From positions 6,495,501 to 6,559,500 of the forward strand of contig JBAIZL010000008.1 of assembly GCA_036971475.1 (NCBI GenBank): 64,000 nt of DNA. Reading direction: 5' to 3'. The DNA comes from Prosapia bicincta. Its lineage: Eukaryota > Arthropoda > Insecta > Hemiptera > Cercopidae. Made by a program: the position numbers and the translations under genes. Below the pieces are notes generated by a model. It worked only from the letters and a program-made list of their open reading frames with translations. It ran no database searches and was not told the DNA's origin. Shown piece after piece: positions 48,657 through 61,264 of this stretch; the first letter of the stretch is position 1, and each line of letters begins with the position of its first letter.

Positions 48657-49315
48657 CGCGTGCGTGTATGTAAAACTTAAATAAATTAAAATTCGAGCGT
48701 ATTTATAAACATTGACTAGCATTTGATAAGTGATTCTATTTTTGTAATTATTCAAAGAGCATTACAACAATGTTACAAAATTATTATTATATTTATTACA
48801 GTTAGGATTTTATATTTGAGAATATATAATAACTTAATTATCGAAAAAAGTCCTAATTTAATAATATATTGTCAATTTTTAACCCAAAGTTCTTGAAGGT
48901 TGGGAGGCGATCGCCCCCCCCCCCCTTGGATACGAGCCTGGATCAAAATTATCATACAAGCGTACACAATTATTTTCTATAAGAAAACAGAAATATAATA
49001 CTACAAATAAAAATAATAACGAATCAATGTCAGCCAGTCAGTGAGATTCAAGAGAGAGAGAGAAAGAGAGAGGTCTTTAGCTGGCTGTAGAAGTCTACAG
49101 GCAGCAGCCAATGAGAGAAAAGGGAGTCTTCTAGAGGGTCTCTAATGTTCTCTTTGTTCTAAGCACCTTTTTTAATGTAGCACTGTTATAATTATACATA
49201 ATTTTTTTAAAATGTTGGTTTTATTCCCCTTTTCCATACTAAATTGTTAGAGCCTGAACGACCATAACTTGCCCCCAGTTTTTTACTGGGTGCGCCCTTG
49301 TCAATGGCTTTAATT
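48360..49315. mobile_element. Element with CCATTGACAAGGGCGCACCC-type termini
   Basis: The left end GAGCCATGACCATACCCAG and the right end (inverted) AAGCCATTGACAAGGGCGC share a diverged terminal repeat that also includes CCCAGTAA. This is the style of a widespread insect MITE group. A second MITE (48518-48955) is nested in it. No TSD was identified. Confidence 0.45.
48518..48955. mobile_element. MITE with CAGGCTCGTATCCA-type termini and G/C runs
   Basis: The left end TTAGGCGCGTATCCAGAG is followed by a run of 14 G and a GCGATCG. The right end has GGCGATCGCC, a run of C and TTGGATACGAGCCTG. The inverted ends, G/C runs and GCGATCG motifs match each other. A (TA)n and (GT)n tract occupies the centre (48572-48668). 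Confidence 0.6.
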
Positions 49316-50335
49316 TATAAATTTTCTTTTTATTTAAATATTTGTACTTTAATAAATATATATTTAACAAGTAAAACCTCATATACATATCAGATGTATT
49401 TATGAAAGATAGTGTTTAACTGTAAGATAGTGGCATATACAGTAATTCTTTTAAAATTTACAATAGTCTTAGACCAAGCTTACCTGGACCTGTGCTCTCT
49501 TATTCACACTAGCCCTTACTTATCATTAGGCGTGGAAAGCTGTCCTAGTTTTTACCTTCTTAATTGTTAAAGGTAGTAAAAAATATAGGAAATTATAACC
49601 CTCAAGTTTTACATAATTTTGAGTGTTCAGTACAGTTTTAGTAATATTCAATTGTTTTATTTTCTAGGGATGTAATTTCTGTAATCTTTTTGTCCCTGTT
49701 TTCTTGCTAAATTTCACTTATATTTTGAAATACTTAATTTATGATAATTTACCTCCCTTCTGTTCATTCCTTAATCACAAGACCTATTTTCATCCTACCT
49801 GATTTGTTGATAATTTAGTGCCAGAAATATTTGCCTGCAATATTAATTGTGTGATCTTATACACTCTTTAATTCTCTGTTAAACTTACTATACATACCTT
49901 TACATTACGCACAAGATGGCACTGCTATCTAGATCGATGTGGTACTGCTAGGGCTGTAGAACAATGTTTCTTTACTACATCTATTTTTTGACAAATTATA
50001 TTTACAATGGCACACAAAATAAAATTTATGGTAGTTTTTTAGTTACCCCACATTTATGTGTTAAAGTTGATTACATTTTTTGAAAATAGAAGCATAGATA
50101 ATTTAATTTCTTACAATTTTAATATGGTGCAATAACTTATATTTTGTAATAATAAAAGAATTTTCATCTAACATGTATTATACATTTCTTTCTATTAGCT
50201 TACAGTCTCCTTATTTTTATTTTGATTTGTTAATAAAATACGGTTTTATTCATCCAATCGAGTTCACATAATTTTTTCCCAACCTGTAGGGGATGACAAT
50301 TGATGTTAAGATAGTATTTTTCAAAAATTAAAATT
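49316..50335. other. No supported feature
   Basis: AT-rich sequence. No exon, RNA gene or repeat boundary could be supported. Confidence 0.5.
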
Positions 50336-50339
50336 TAAA

Positions 50340-50425
50340 AAGTTCATGTCTCGGTTGGATTCGAACTGAATGACTAACATGTTTGAAGTCCAGCACATTG
50401 GCATTGACCCAACTTTGTCATAACT
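50340..50425 (-). repeat. tRNA-derived SINE-like fragment
   Basis: On the minus strand a B-box-like AGTTCGAATCC follows a GGACTTCAAAC anticodon-arm-like segment and a TGGGTCAATGCC D-arm-like segment. The acceptor stem does not pair, so it is not a functional tRNA. It may be the head of a SINE or a tRNA pseudogene. Confidence 0.35.
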
Positions 50426-50428
50426 AGA

Positions 50429-50569
50429 AATCCATTATTTAAAGATGTGTATGAAATTATAAAAGAAAGGTTCCTTGCAATACAAGAGATTGAAGAATTA
50501 CAAGAAATGGACAGAATGAGAAATTATAGACCACCACCAGCTTTATCAATTGGAAAAAAAATTGAATAA
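50429..50569 (+). CDS. Candidate terminal coding exon or retrocopy, unidentified
   Basis: From a possible acceptor (CATAACTAG, AG at 50426-50427) 46 codons read NPLFKDVYEIIKERFLAIQE through a Glu/Gln-rich helix to RPPPALSIGKKIE and a TAA. The composition is protein-like rather than repeat-like. An AATAAA at 50741 and an A run at 50761-50769 follow. Either it is the last exon of a small plus-strand gene, or a 5'-truncated processed copy of an mRNA. I do not recognise the protein, and no upstream exon was found. Confidence 0.35.
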   Translation, partial: NPLFKDVYEIIKERFLAIQEIEELQEMDRMRNYRPPPALSIGKKIE

Positions 50570-51597
50570 ATAGTAACAAAGAAAAGTAATAGTCCAACAC
50601 TATATACAAATATTCCTCTTACATATTTATTATGTATTGTATAGAGAGGAAAATTCCAAGGATATTCATTTTCTATTTTGCCGCTTAATATTGTGATTTT
50701 GTCCTGTGTATTTACATATTTATATTAATTGTAATCATAAAATAAAAAGCAACTAGTTTTAAAAAAAAATGTTGACCTCTGTAGGGACTGACTTGAAATA
50801 AATTGTTTATATAACTTTTTTTACTTGCGATAGTATTTTTTGAATTTGTCTGTACTCCATTATCAACCATTCCTAACTTTGTCATTATTACGTAACTTGT
50901 TTTGGAACATCTATATCTACTTCAAATATTATCAGCTTTGATGTTATTAGTTTTTCTCCTCTTCCTTATTCGATTGGTCAATTGAAATTGCTTCTTTCAA
51001 AAGTGTCATTTAAAATTATATATGTGAACTCAACAAATTAGAGACCTACTGAACTATTTTGTTAGAGCCATGCAATTTGAAGGTGCAGTAATGCTAGGCA
51101 TGCTGTCTTTCTTACTTCTCATCCTCAAGTGATTAAAACCACCATTGTTCATTTCATTTAAAGCTGCATATCAATCATAATACAGGAATCTCACCACAAC
51201 AGTGCTATTTATGGTGAATCCCTTTGGATAGAATAGATACTACTAATACTACCCACCTTCCTTTACCTTCTACTAGGTCCAGATAGCAGCCTAGCTGTAA
51301 CTAGCAGCACGGTCTTTGGGTTTTTCACACTTTGGTAGTTTTAAGTGATTTAACTTATGTCAAAACTCATTTGAGTTATTGATACTCTTTGAGATTAAGT
51401 ACTCTATGTGTTCATTATTTAAATTGCTTATTTTATGATTTTGTTTAAATTACCATTTATTCTTTTTAACTTTAATAAAATACATAACATAAAAATTTTA
51501 GTAAACACCTTTTCAAAAATTATTAATCGATTGTTATATATGAAGTTTGCTGAACTTTTATATTTAAAGTTAGTTTAAATTGCTAATAAAAACTTAC

Positions 51598-51655
51598 TGA
51601 GACTTGCTTGTGGAATCCTCATTGTCACTCCTTGTTTGTATATTCAGATGACTTC
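51598..51655 (-). CDS. Candidate 58-bp internal exon
   Basis: A minus-strand segment lies between TTTTTACTGCACTAG and CTCA|GTAAGT, both good splice sites. One frame is open: SHLNIQTRSDNEDSTSKS. There is no neighbour to confirm phase or gene, and it could be chance. Confidence 0.25.
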
Positions 51656-51744
51656 CTAGTGCAGTAAAAAACATTTTTTTGTTTTTTTTTAATATCTGTA
51701 ATAAATATCAAATCCATGGAAGTTGCACAGGTGTCGTTGTTTTC

Positions 51745-51829
51745 ATGTCAATGGAGTTCTATACATCGAAAGTCTGGACGATAGCAGCCATCAGCTCCGG
51801 TGCCTTTTGGCTATTGGTCAGTTGCTTGG
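51745..51829 (+). CDS. Candidate first coding exon of a small membrane protein
   Basis: ATG at 51745 opens MSMEFYTSKVWTIAAISSGA, then a hydrophobic FWLLVSCL. A donor TTGG|GTAAAA follows at 51830. A short cytosolic start and a single hydrophobic helix would fit a small membrane or mitochondrial protein. No second exon was identified. Confidence 0.3.
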
Positions 51830-54800
51830 GTAAAAAAATAGTAACTTAGACTTAATAAAGACATTAAATATCTAAGATAAACTCCTTGACATAAAATATT
51901 AAAAAAATGAGAGCATATTCATTCCATTTAGTTGTGTTACTGGAATGCTTGAAGGCAAGAAGAAATACACTCCCCATATATATCAGGATTGATGATGATT
52001 AGGAGGTGCACATCCTTGGTGACCATATAATGTAAAGAATAACTAATAATGTTTACAAGAAAAATCATAATTTCAAACAAGACGTATTTGGAAGAGTGGA
52101 GAACTAAAAAGGTTTTCTTGTTCAATAATTGCATAAGTCATGTTTTTCTTTTTAAATTCAGATTTTTAATAATTTTACATTATTGTTGAAACAGGGTACT
52201 TAATAACTCAATACATATTAACTATTTAAAATCTATGCAAAATTCTTAAACTCATTTACAATTGCCAAGACAGATTTATGTACTCAATTTCAACATACAT
52301 TTCTTTTAAACAAAAACAATTTACTAGCAAAAATATATAAAGCTGACCATTACAACTTGTATATGATAGGCTTGATAAAGTTATCCCTTCAATAAAAACT
52401 GAAAAGAAATATTCAAGAATATTTTAAATCTACAAGTAATATTTAAGCCTAAAATTTTATTGTATGTGTACAAAACCATGTATTAAAAAAATTATTAAAG
52501 CCCACTTGTATTAATTAAAATTTAAAAAAATGCTTGTAGGGTATTTCCAAGTTTTATAACTGTTTGTAAACTTTATAAATTGACTCCATTTGTTGTTATA
52601 GAGAAAAATGGTACTAAGGTATTATATAGAGGCCACTATTGTACCGCACAACGCAGTAGTTAGATTAGGTTATAAATATGTTACTATTACTTCCCTCTTA
52701 CATTATGAATAGGATGTGGGGAAGTGCTAAATAGAGGAACAAGAGGTACAGCCGGAATATATATGTGCCAATTGGGAGTGATGCGTTTAACTCAATTCTT
52801 ACTAACATCGCTTCTTTTTGGGAGCCATAAAACAAGATCCGATCATCATAATTACAAGAGATTTTCACAGCAAGTCAAATAAAATCTGTCTTGTATAAAT
52901 AATTAGTGTTTTTACTTCCCGCAAAATAACCTCAAAAAATAGTGACCTCCGTATAATACATACCACAGAAATTAAATAGTACTTGTAATCAATTTTAGAA
53001 ATTGTCTTACTTGACTAATTTTGATACTAACCATGGAGTTAGAGGAGGATATTATTACTTGCTACTAATTGAAAATGGAACATTTTTAGTTTTAAAACAA
53101 CTTGCATAAACCTATAGATTAAAAAAAAAAACTTACTGGCATAAAATATTTTTGTTAGCACAAAACAATCACCCGGATCTCCCTTAAATCATAGGTTCAT
53201 GCGAGTTGTGATTATAAACTCAGGACTCACTAAACATTATAGACAACCAACTCGCTTGGAGTATGTACTGAAAAAGTGTAAATTAAAAACTTATCTCGGG
53301 ATTCTAAAATTAAATTCAATATATGCAGAACTGAGTGTTTCCATATTAATTCTTCAGAACTGTCTTTGTAAAAATGGGCCAAAATAGCAATATTCAATAG
53401 TTGAATTAACACTTCTATTATAAACTAACTTTACCTGGGGTTGTTAATTACCATCTCTTCTTTCCTTTAAGAGATAAAGCAGCAAGTTTTACCTTTTGAA
53501 TGTACTACTTTTATGCCTAGTATTGAAAAAAATGATTTGCTTTGATATATAATTCCCAAGATTGGTGCCCTATAGTTTTCTATTTGAATTATATATAAAT
53601 ATGAATGCATTTAAATGAAATGCTTCTATCCGGGAATATGTTGACCTTTTAAAAATGGTTTTGGTTTTTAAAATTATGTTCAATTATTTTGTTTGAATTG
53701 ATTTTTAGAAATAAGAAATGCACCATAGACTCTTCTGATCATTTGAAAAATCAGGTAAAACAAAGCAGCGAAGCATTGGACATTATATAATTTAACACTT
53801 CAGTCAAATAAATTATAACAGATTGAAAGTTGTCAAAACACCAGTTGGTAGATTCAGAAATGCCCATTAAAGTATAACTCATATGATGTCTTAAATTCTT
53901 CGATAATGGACAGGACTGTTTTGGCAAGTTTTAAATGAAATATTGTTGATTCTCATAATATATTTTTCTATACCCCATACAATAGCCAAATAAATCGGTA
54001 CTTTATAGATGACATTAATAAAAGAAAATGGTTTGTTCAAGGCAATGAACTACTAGCAACCTTAATAGTTAAAAAAGCAGTTAATACTAAACTGAATAAT
54101 CAAAAATTATATAACTGATCAGAAATTTATTCAAGTGTACACGCGTTTGATTTTTTAGAACAAATTTATGATGCAGAAATTGAAGATTATATTTTGAATC
54201 AAGTAAGCAACTCCAGATAATTATTAAATTAATGGATTTTGAAGAATCAATTCATTCATATAACTAAAACTCTTAAATTCACTTTTAAAATGAGCTCCTA
54301 GTCTAACAAATGTTTGAGGGGAAACTTCAAATATCTAAGAATAAAATTAACTACTTTTTGGTGTAAAACATGAGCACGACACAAACATACATAAGAGATA
54401 AGTATATTCTTTTTCATAGGCACATATACTTTACAAACCCAAAACTGAAAATTTTCAATTTTTTGTGTTCCATAACATTAAACGTTTACACAGACCTTTA
54501 GTCTGTTATGGATCTTCGTATCAACTAAGATAATGGTTGGAAATAACATATAGCTTCAAGTAATAGCTAGGTATGTTTAAGAACATTAAATTCCTGGTCC
54601 TAGAAAAAAAGATCATGCTGTCTTGTGAGAATAATTTGCTCTACGAAGAGGTGAACAAGCTATCTACATACCAGCATATGGCTAACGGAGTATTTGTTAT
54701 CAGTGTATCAAGTAAAATAGGACTATTAAGGTAATTTTAAAACAAGCCAATACACCCACGTACATAAAATAACATGGAAAGCATTAGCAGAGGGTTAAAC

Positions 54801-57012
54801 ACATCTGTATTTACACTGGTAGAGAACAGGTTATTCTCAATGAAAAGCTCTCATATGAAATTTATTTCTCTATTCATTACTACTAATCATGTGATCAAGG
54901 TTTTTTAACCTCATTCATTAAATGACAAGATGTGTGGAAAAATAAACTTCTTGGTTGACTTGACAATATTGTTTAATCTAATTTTTCACTTTAAAATATT
55001 GCCATAGATTTAATGTTGAATTATTTTAAAATAATTTAGAAACATATTTGCAACAATTTCAGAAGAAAAACTTGTGTAGGCTTCAACAATTGAAAGTGTG
55101 TTTTTTTTGACATAAAACATTTTATACACTTCAAGTCCCTGTTGTCATGAACTTGACTCAACCTGTAAATACAATGAAAAACATGTCTTAGTTTTTTAAA
55201 CAATTTACTTAAAAATTAAAGTGTTGTAACCTTAAATTTTCTTTTCAAGATAGGCAGGATGCCATGGTCAAAAAACAACATTCAAACCTACTGTAGGGAT
55301 GTAATATATATTTTTTTGTTTATCCTGAAATGGCGGAATAATCTTACAAATAACGTAAAGCAAGCAATACATATTTACTTCATCCATTTTCCTTTTGTAA
55401 ATGTTCTTCTTTCTTCAGATTTATCAAAAACAAAAATTACTTTCACATATTTGAAGGGATTTATAGAACAAAAATCATAATATTGAATAGTGAAAAAACA
55501 TGGTATACATAAACTTCTACAGAATCACAATCCTGGCTTTAATAACAAAGAAAATTAAATGCACTTATTGATAAGTTTATTTACAGAAGAAAATCTTATG
55601 TCTAGGAAATAATTGAACATAGTTAAAATTCAAACTGTGAATTGTATTTGTCATAACTATTTTAATATTCATTAAACATTTTAACACTGTTACTTACCTA
55701 TTGAAATTCAATTGGAAATAAATATTACAAACTTATATGAACTTCAATTGCAGTAAGGAGTTACATGATTTAACATAAAAGTTAAAATGCCTGTGATTTT
55801 AAAAACTGACCTACGAAAAACTATAAACAAAAAAACAACTTTTCAAAAGTGAATATTTAACTAGCTAATATTTCATTTTAAAGAAATTAATAATCCCTAC
55901 ATAAATTTAATATTCTTCTCCCCATAAATGGGCCATAACGATCAGTAAAACGTGAGTTTAAGCAATTGGCTACAACAAATTTTACGATTATTTGAACAAA
56001 TAACATGCAAGCTGTAATATTTGTACAATACACATACATACACATTTATAAACAATTTTGACTGTTAAAATACTACTGTCTTAAAACTTTCATTAAGCTT
56101 AAAACTAAATTAATGACACCACAAGGAAAATTACCCAAAATTGAGGCACTAGTTCTTTCTTTTTGGAAAATTATTTTAAAACAATGTAAGCCAATGACAT
56201 TTAAATCAATGAACAAAATGTTCCCCTCACCAAATAACATAATTTGCTTGCTTTATGTGATGAACACCTGGGAAGTCCTTGTGATGCCTTCAAGATATAA
56301 CGTAGATACAAAATTCACAGTACCTTGCACTTGTCACTCCATTTGAGTGCAAGCACTAGTTTCCCTCCCTGTCCTCTGCAGAGCATTAGTGGCGTGGCGT
56401 TAATTCGTGAACACAGGAAAACACTTGACCAAATAAATTGATTCAACTAAAAATTTTGTGTAACATTTCAATATGGGTATATTTACCTGTATAAAAATAT
56501 ATACAAATTCAATTTATGTAAAAATAAATATATATATATAATTAACGCTGTACAATTGACTTCAAAAAAAAGTAAATAAATTATTTAAAATGGAACTAAT
56601 GTTATTGCCATTAATTACTAGTAATAACAAGCACCACATTGTTCACCACCTGAGTCTAGACCAAAATATTTCTTAGAGAATAAGAAAAATAATAAAATAC
56701 CACATGGTCAAGTTTTAATATCTTTGGTAACTGCAAAAACACATCACACCAAAGCATCCTGTGTTCACATTTCCACATCCACAATCACATGCTGTGTAGA
56801 TTAAAAAATTGCAATGACTTTGTTCCAGGTAACTGAATTTCTCCACATAAATTATCAATACAATGATTTTTTGGAGCAAAATTAACACAATGTTTTCAAA
56901 TTTTTATCCTTGCAAAAATTTGTTTCTTCTGATGAAAAAAATTTAGTTATTCATTTATTATAATGTTTTACATATATTATATTTTGTTTACGTATATCTT
57001 TTGTTTTTATTC

Positions 57013-57018
57013 TTTATT
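57013..57018 (-). terminator. Candidate polyadenylation signal of the 57.2-kb gene
   Basis: AATAAA on the minus strand lies 186 bases downstream of the stop codon at 57204. A second AATAAA lies near 56955. Confidence 0.4.
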
Positions 57019-57203
57019 AATGTAGATCAGTTTGAACAGAAAGTGCTTATATATTAATCTGTAGCAATTACAGATTATACTGTAGCTTCAGTGATTTAAT
57101 GTATTTAGTCATAATTGATTTTCAAACATTTTTTTTTTTTATGAAGATTCGTCTATCACATGAGAAAAGGAAGTAAAGAAAAACCTTGTCATTATTTCCA
57201 GTT

Positions 57204-58378
57204 TCAAGAAAAATCTTTATCTTCATCAGTTCTAGGTTCAATGTCAAAATCAGATTCAGAGAAAGATTGCATTCGAACAGGTGGTTCATCTAGGCAAGGT
57301 GAATTCTGATCTTGATTTAAAAATGGTTGTTTTTGTTCTTCTGGTTTTACTTCCATCGATGAAAATCCTTCTTTCTGTAGCAGAGATGACAGCTGCTTTT
57401 CCTGACCTGGTAAAGTGGAATCTGCTGGATCCGAACACTTCTTTTCTTCAACTATTGATTGTGATTCTGGAATTTCTAGAAAAGAATTAAAATCTTTATC
57501 TATTGATGAGCTCTGTTCAGATACAGTTAAATCTGAAAAGCTTTGTTCATGCTCATTTATAGACATTTTTGATTTTCCCTCAAAATCAGGAATAATAGAA
57601 TCTCGTTTTTGTTCTATAACTTCTGTTTCACTGTTGTTTCTCTGTATTGGTTCTGTGTATGATGAACGCCGTTCTTGTATTTGTTCTGAACAGGAAAGCC
57701 GCCGGTTAATTAATTCTGAATAAGATGAACGGCGTTCTTTTATTATTTTGGTAAACGGTGAATTCAGTTCTTGCAGTTTTTCTGAACACGGTGATCTTTG
57801 TTCCGGAATGGTTACAAGTTCTGACTCTAATTTTTGAGTTGACAAGTTATCTTGAGCAAAGAGTGACGGCATATCCTGTTCTGTTTTAGTGGGAGATCCT
57901 GGGGCTTTGGAAAATTCTGATTCAGAATTAAGATTTTCTGAAATAGCTGAATTATTCTCAGAACTTATGTGCTCATCATTAAATTGAGTTCCTGTTTCTG
58001 TACTGGCATTATCTTCATTTTTGTTGCTGACAGCTGGAGTGGATTCTGGTTTTTCATCAAAAGTTTTATCTTCATGTTGGTTTAAGTTTTCAGATGTCAG
58101 TGATGATGAATCCAAATTAACAGGAGATAGAGATTGTCTGGTTGGAGAAGGCGAAGCATTACTCCATCTGGACCTCTTCCCTTCGCCTTCTTCCCTTCTA
58201 CGCTCATCAGGACGTCCTTGAAATCCTCTGCCTCTAGACATTCCTCTTGCATTCGGTTCTCCTCGACCTCTTCCACTTTCTTCAAATGCAGGGGGCCTTC
58301 CAAAAAACTCATCAGAAGGAGGACCATCTGGTGGAGGAAATCCTCTAGGAGGAAATCCTGGACCATCCATCCATATGC
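57204..58378 (-). CDS. Last coding exon of a Gly/Pro/Arg- then Ser/Glu-rich protein
   Basis: The exon starts after a strong acceptor (CTTTCTTTTCAG, AG at 58380-58379), enters in phase with IWMDGPGFPPRGFPPPDGP, and stops at TGA 57204. Its 391 residues are a Pro/Gly-rich segment; RG/RGRG boxes (GRGRGEPNARGMSRGRGFQG); a basic RRREEGEGKRSRWSNASPSP block; and a long low-complexity Ser/Glu/Gln region with four near-repeats of the form ERRSSYSE / RRLSCSEQ / ERRSSYTE. The end is acidic (DFDIEPRTDEDKDFS). RG boxes and the RSRW-SP motif suggest an RNA-processing factor, possibly SCAF4/8-like, but no folded domain is visible to prove it. The upstream exons are not found; they must lie to the right. Confidence 0.75.
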
Positions 58379-58895
58379 CTGAAAAGAAAGCCTTAATTAT
58401 TATTGCATAAATATTACATTTTACTATGAGCTCAATACTTTTAAGAAATAATTTAATCTTTCAAAATATTTTAAAATAAAACACGTTTAGTTCACCATTC
58501 CATCGATAGTATTATCACCTAAAACTTGAATAAAATTATAATTTTTAATATCAAACCTGCAAATAAATGTTAATTAGCATATGTAATTCTATATTCAGAA
58601 GGAAATTGTAACATTATAAAAAAGAACATTTTGTTGGTGTCCTGTTCCAGGTGTTGTCTGGCAAATTCTAATAATTCCCAGAAACAGAAAACTGGATAAA
58701 AGCTAAAATATCATTTACAAATTGAGCCCTCCTAGGAGTTTTTATGATGGTACGGTAATTCATAAAATAAGGTTCCTTATTGCTGCTAAGAAAGAATGTA
58801 ACGTGCTAGAATAAATCTGCTAACACTGTCTTACTTATCAAAAATCCACCTCTCTCTGTCTCCCCCACTCCCGCCTCGCTACGTTGCTCAATGCA
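58379..58895 (-). other. Intron sequence upstream of the 57.2-kb exon
   Basis: Starting from the acceptor at 58380, this stretch is AT-rich, with no exon recognised. The intron must extend rightwards past the mariner and PLE insertions, because I find no partner donor up to 64000. Confidence 0.5.
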
Positions 58896-58899
58896 TGGC

Positions 58900-59990
58900 A
58901 AGCAGCCTTTGAAGATGGAGATCCTTATCGCTGTTACCGCCAGTTGGGAAATTCGTGCTGTGATACGTTTTATAAATGCAAAAAGGATTTCAGCTATTGA
59001 CACTTATCGTCAGTTAATCGAAGTTTATGGAGAAAAGTGTATATCTGTTTAACATGTTCACAAATGGTGTAGAGAATTCAGTGAAAACCGCACAAAAATT
59101 CATGATGAAGACCGGAGTAGAAGGCCTTCAGTTTCAGACGGAATTGTTGATTAAGTTGAAATAACATTTCTTGAAGATTGGAGGATCACCATAAACAAAC
59201 TTGCTTTGGGTATTCCTGAGTCTTCCAACACCACAATTAATAACACTTTAACCAAATAATTAGGCTATCACAAAGTGATAGTGGATACCGCTAATGCTTA
59301 CAGAAAACTACAAACAGCAACATGTCAAATTGCAACAGCAACAGCAGTTTTTGCAACAATGTGAAGACAAACAAAGAATTCTTGGATTCCATTGTTACAG
59401 GCGATGATACATGGGCGTTTCTTTTTTATCCCCGAAACCATGCAGCAATCACGTGAATGGCGTCACTCAACTTCGCCGAAGCAGAAGAAGTTTAAACAAA
59501 CGTAGTCTGCTGGGAAAATCATGGCATGCTTTTTTTGGAACAGGAAGGGCCTACTTTTAATCAACTTTTTGGCTCATGGAACAACAGTTAACTCTGACAG
59601 ATATTGCGACACATTAAGAAAAGTGAGACGTGGCGCTTCAAGAACCGCCAGAAAGGAAGATTGTCTAGTGGTGTGATGCTTATCCATGACAATGTTCGAC
59701 CTCATGTCTCACATCAGACTCAAGAACTGCTGACATATTTTGGCAGGACCGTTGTGCCTCTCTCCACCTCTACAGTTCGGACCTAGCCCCAAGTGATTAT
59801 CATTTTCTCCAAAATTAAAGGAACACTTGGGTGGCTTACGCTTCAGTATTGATGAAGTCAAGGAAGAAGGTACTCAATTCCTTAAAGGTTTGGCGGCAGA
59901 ATTCTATAATATGGGGATAGAAAAGTTGGAGCATTGTTTTCAAAAATGTTTGGACAGAAAAGGTGATTATGTGGAAAAATAGCGTAAGTT
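58900..59990 (+). pseudogene. Decayed mariner-like transposase
   Basis: Broken frames read EIRAVIRFINAKRISAIDTY, YGEKCISV, KIHDEDRSGRRPSVSDG, LGYHKV, VTGDDTWAFLFYP-like and IHDNVRPHVSHQTQELL. These are the HTH, linker and catalytic DDE/D segments of a mariner transposase in order. Many stops and indels are present. Here the second catalytic Asp (HDN) is kept. TIRs were not found. Confidence 0.8.
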
Positions 59991-60540
59991 TTAAGCTTTA
60001 AAATGATGTATTTTACATTAAGAAAACAAATAAAGCTGTCTATGTTTAAAACCCTTGTATTAGCATTAATAAAGCAAAAAAAGGTTTGCTTGGTAGTTAA
60101 AAAGCTTGACCAACTGTTCGGCCATCACAATGAATGGATTAAATGACAGAAACTACATACGATTGTAGAAAATTTAGTCTGAGCAAGAATGAAAAACTGT
60201 AACTACAGCAGGTTTTGTACATCGTTTATAGAATACAATTCCGTTGTTTTAAAATACTTTTGCTTGTACTTTATGTACTTATGACCAAAGTGTTTTGATT
60301 GTAATTGTTTAAAAAACTTTCATATTGTATAATACAAAAATTTATATTACCAACTATTCTTTGAGCTTAGCTTTTGAGGTTATGTTACACTTTTCAAAAA
60401 CATCTTACATAGTACACATGACGCCAGCAACAAGTACCAATATCATGGACCAAAAACAACAGTAGAAAAATAATTCAGTGATTGCCTTATCATAAGGTAA
60501 AAATTAATTGCACTTAATGGTGCAATATTTGTTTATAATT

Positions 60541-60551
60541 AACATATAATA

Positions 60552-60629
<78 letters not shown>

Positions 60630-60630
60630 T
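60541..60630. repeat. (CT)n-(TA)n microsatellite
   Basis: A CTCTCT tract (60553-60582) passes into (TA)n (60585-60620) and a T run. The epsilon-family foldback follows directly. Confidence 0.9.
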
Positions 60631-60951
60631 AGGTTAGTTTTGGTTGGTAAAGATTATTTGGATTTTTTGGACTAGGAGACTGACAGACTTACCTTGGTAA
60701 GAGTCCACACTGTAGTCTTGAAATAGAAACACATAAAAGCACTTAAACAATGATATATTTCAACCACACAGTGGTCTTTGTCAATCGAAGAGTCTATGTT
60801 TTATTTCATTCTCTCATATTTCTTTTTGTGTTTTCTCTCCGAGAAAACACAAAAAGAAATATGAGAGAATGCTTTTATGTGTTTCTATTTCAAGACTACA
60901 GAGTGGACTCTTACCAAGGTAAGTCTGTCAGTCTCCTAGTCCAAAAAATCT
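60631..60951. mobile_element. PLE-type foldback, family epsilon, copy 1
   Basis: A one-sided tail (AGGTTAGTTTTGGTTGGTAA..., 60631-60660) precedes an arm starting GATTTTTTGGACTAGGAGAC. The opposite arm ends GTCTCCTAGTCCAAAAAATC at 60950. The inner part has a second inverted pair (TTCATTCTCTCATATTTCTT and its complement), so the arms differ by about 95 bases. The right arm contains CCAAGGTAAGTCTG, a consensus-like splice donor. There is no coding part. Confidence 0.7.
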
Positions 60952-60957
60952 ATATAT

Positions 60958-61025
<68 letters not shown>
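60952..61025. repeat. (TA)n array
   Basis: This array separates the epsilon foldback from a gamma foldback. Other (TA)n arrays in this field lie at about 61199-61260, 61380-61400, 62483-62592, 62896-62950 and 63100-63137. Confidence 0.9.
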
Positions 61026-61027
<2 letters not shown>

Positions 61028-61194
61028 TTGATATTTAACATTATCCATTGTTTTTCCGTTGCACTGACTTTATGAAGTTAATATATTACTATGTGAGTAA
61101 TTTTATCCACCATTAAGTGCAATAATTTTACCTTGAGTGATGAGGCACCTTTCGGTCGTTGACCATTGTCGAATCACTCAAGTAATATATTAAC

Positions 61195-61199
<5 letters not shown>
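61026..61199. mobile_element. PLE-type foldback, family gamma, copy 3 (short second arm)
   Basis: The tail lies on the left (TCTTGATATTTAACATTATC..., 61026-61071) and a full arm spans 61072-61180. The second arm is only ATATATTAACTTCAT plus a few bases. Orientation is opposite to copies 1 and 2. Confidence 0.7.

Positions 61200-61259
<60 letters not shown>

Positions 61260-61264
<5 letters not shown>

Larger units (their letters stand above)
50780..57000. other. Long gene-poor stretch
   Basis: Apart from the two weak exon candidates near 51.6-51.8 kb, this 6-kb stretch holds no feature I can support. It has no obvious transposon ends or microsatellites, in contrast to the regions on either side. 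It may be intergenic or intronic. Reading frames at 51937-52134, 53199-53387, 55259-55480 and 56113-56346 have no homology cue. Confidence 0.5.

Noticed and set aside
50340..50425. tRNA-Sec-like gene
   Set aside because: The anticodon-arm segment recalls tRNA-Sec, but acceptor and D arms do not pair; a SINE or pseudogene is more likely.
53199..53412. Overlapping ~60-codon frames on both strands
   Set aside because: No splice context, homology or repeat relationship; expected by chance.
60780..60850. Hammerhead core in the epsilon family (CAATCGAAGAG)
   Set aside because: The base after GAA is not A, and no matching helices II and III could be drawn.
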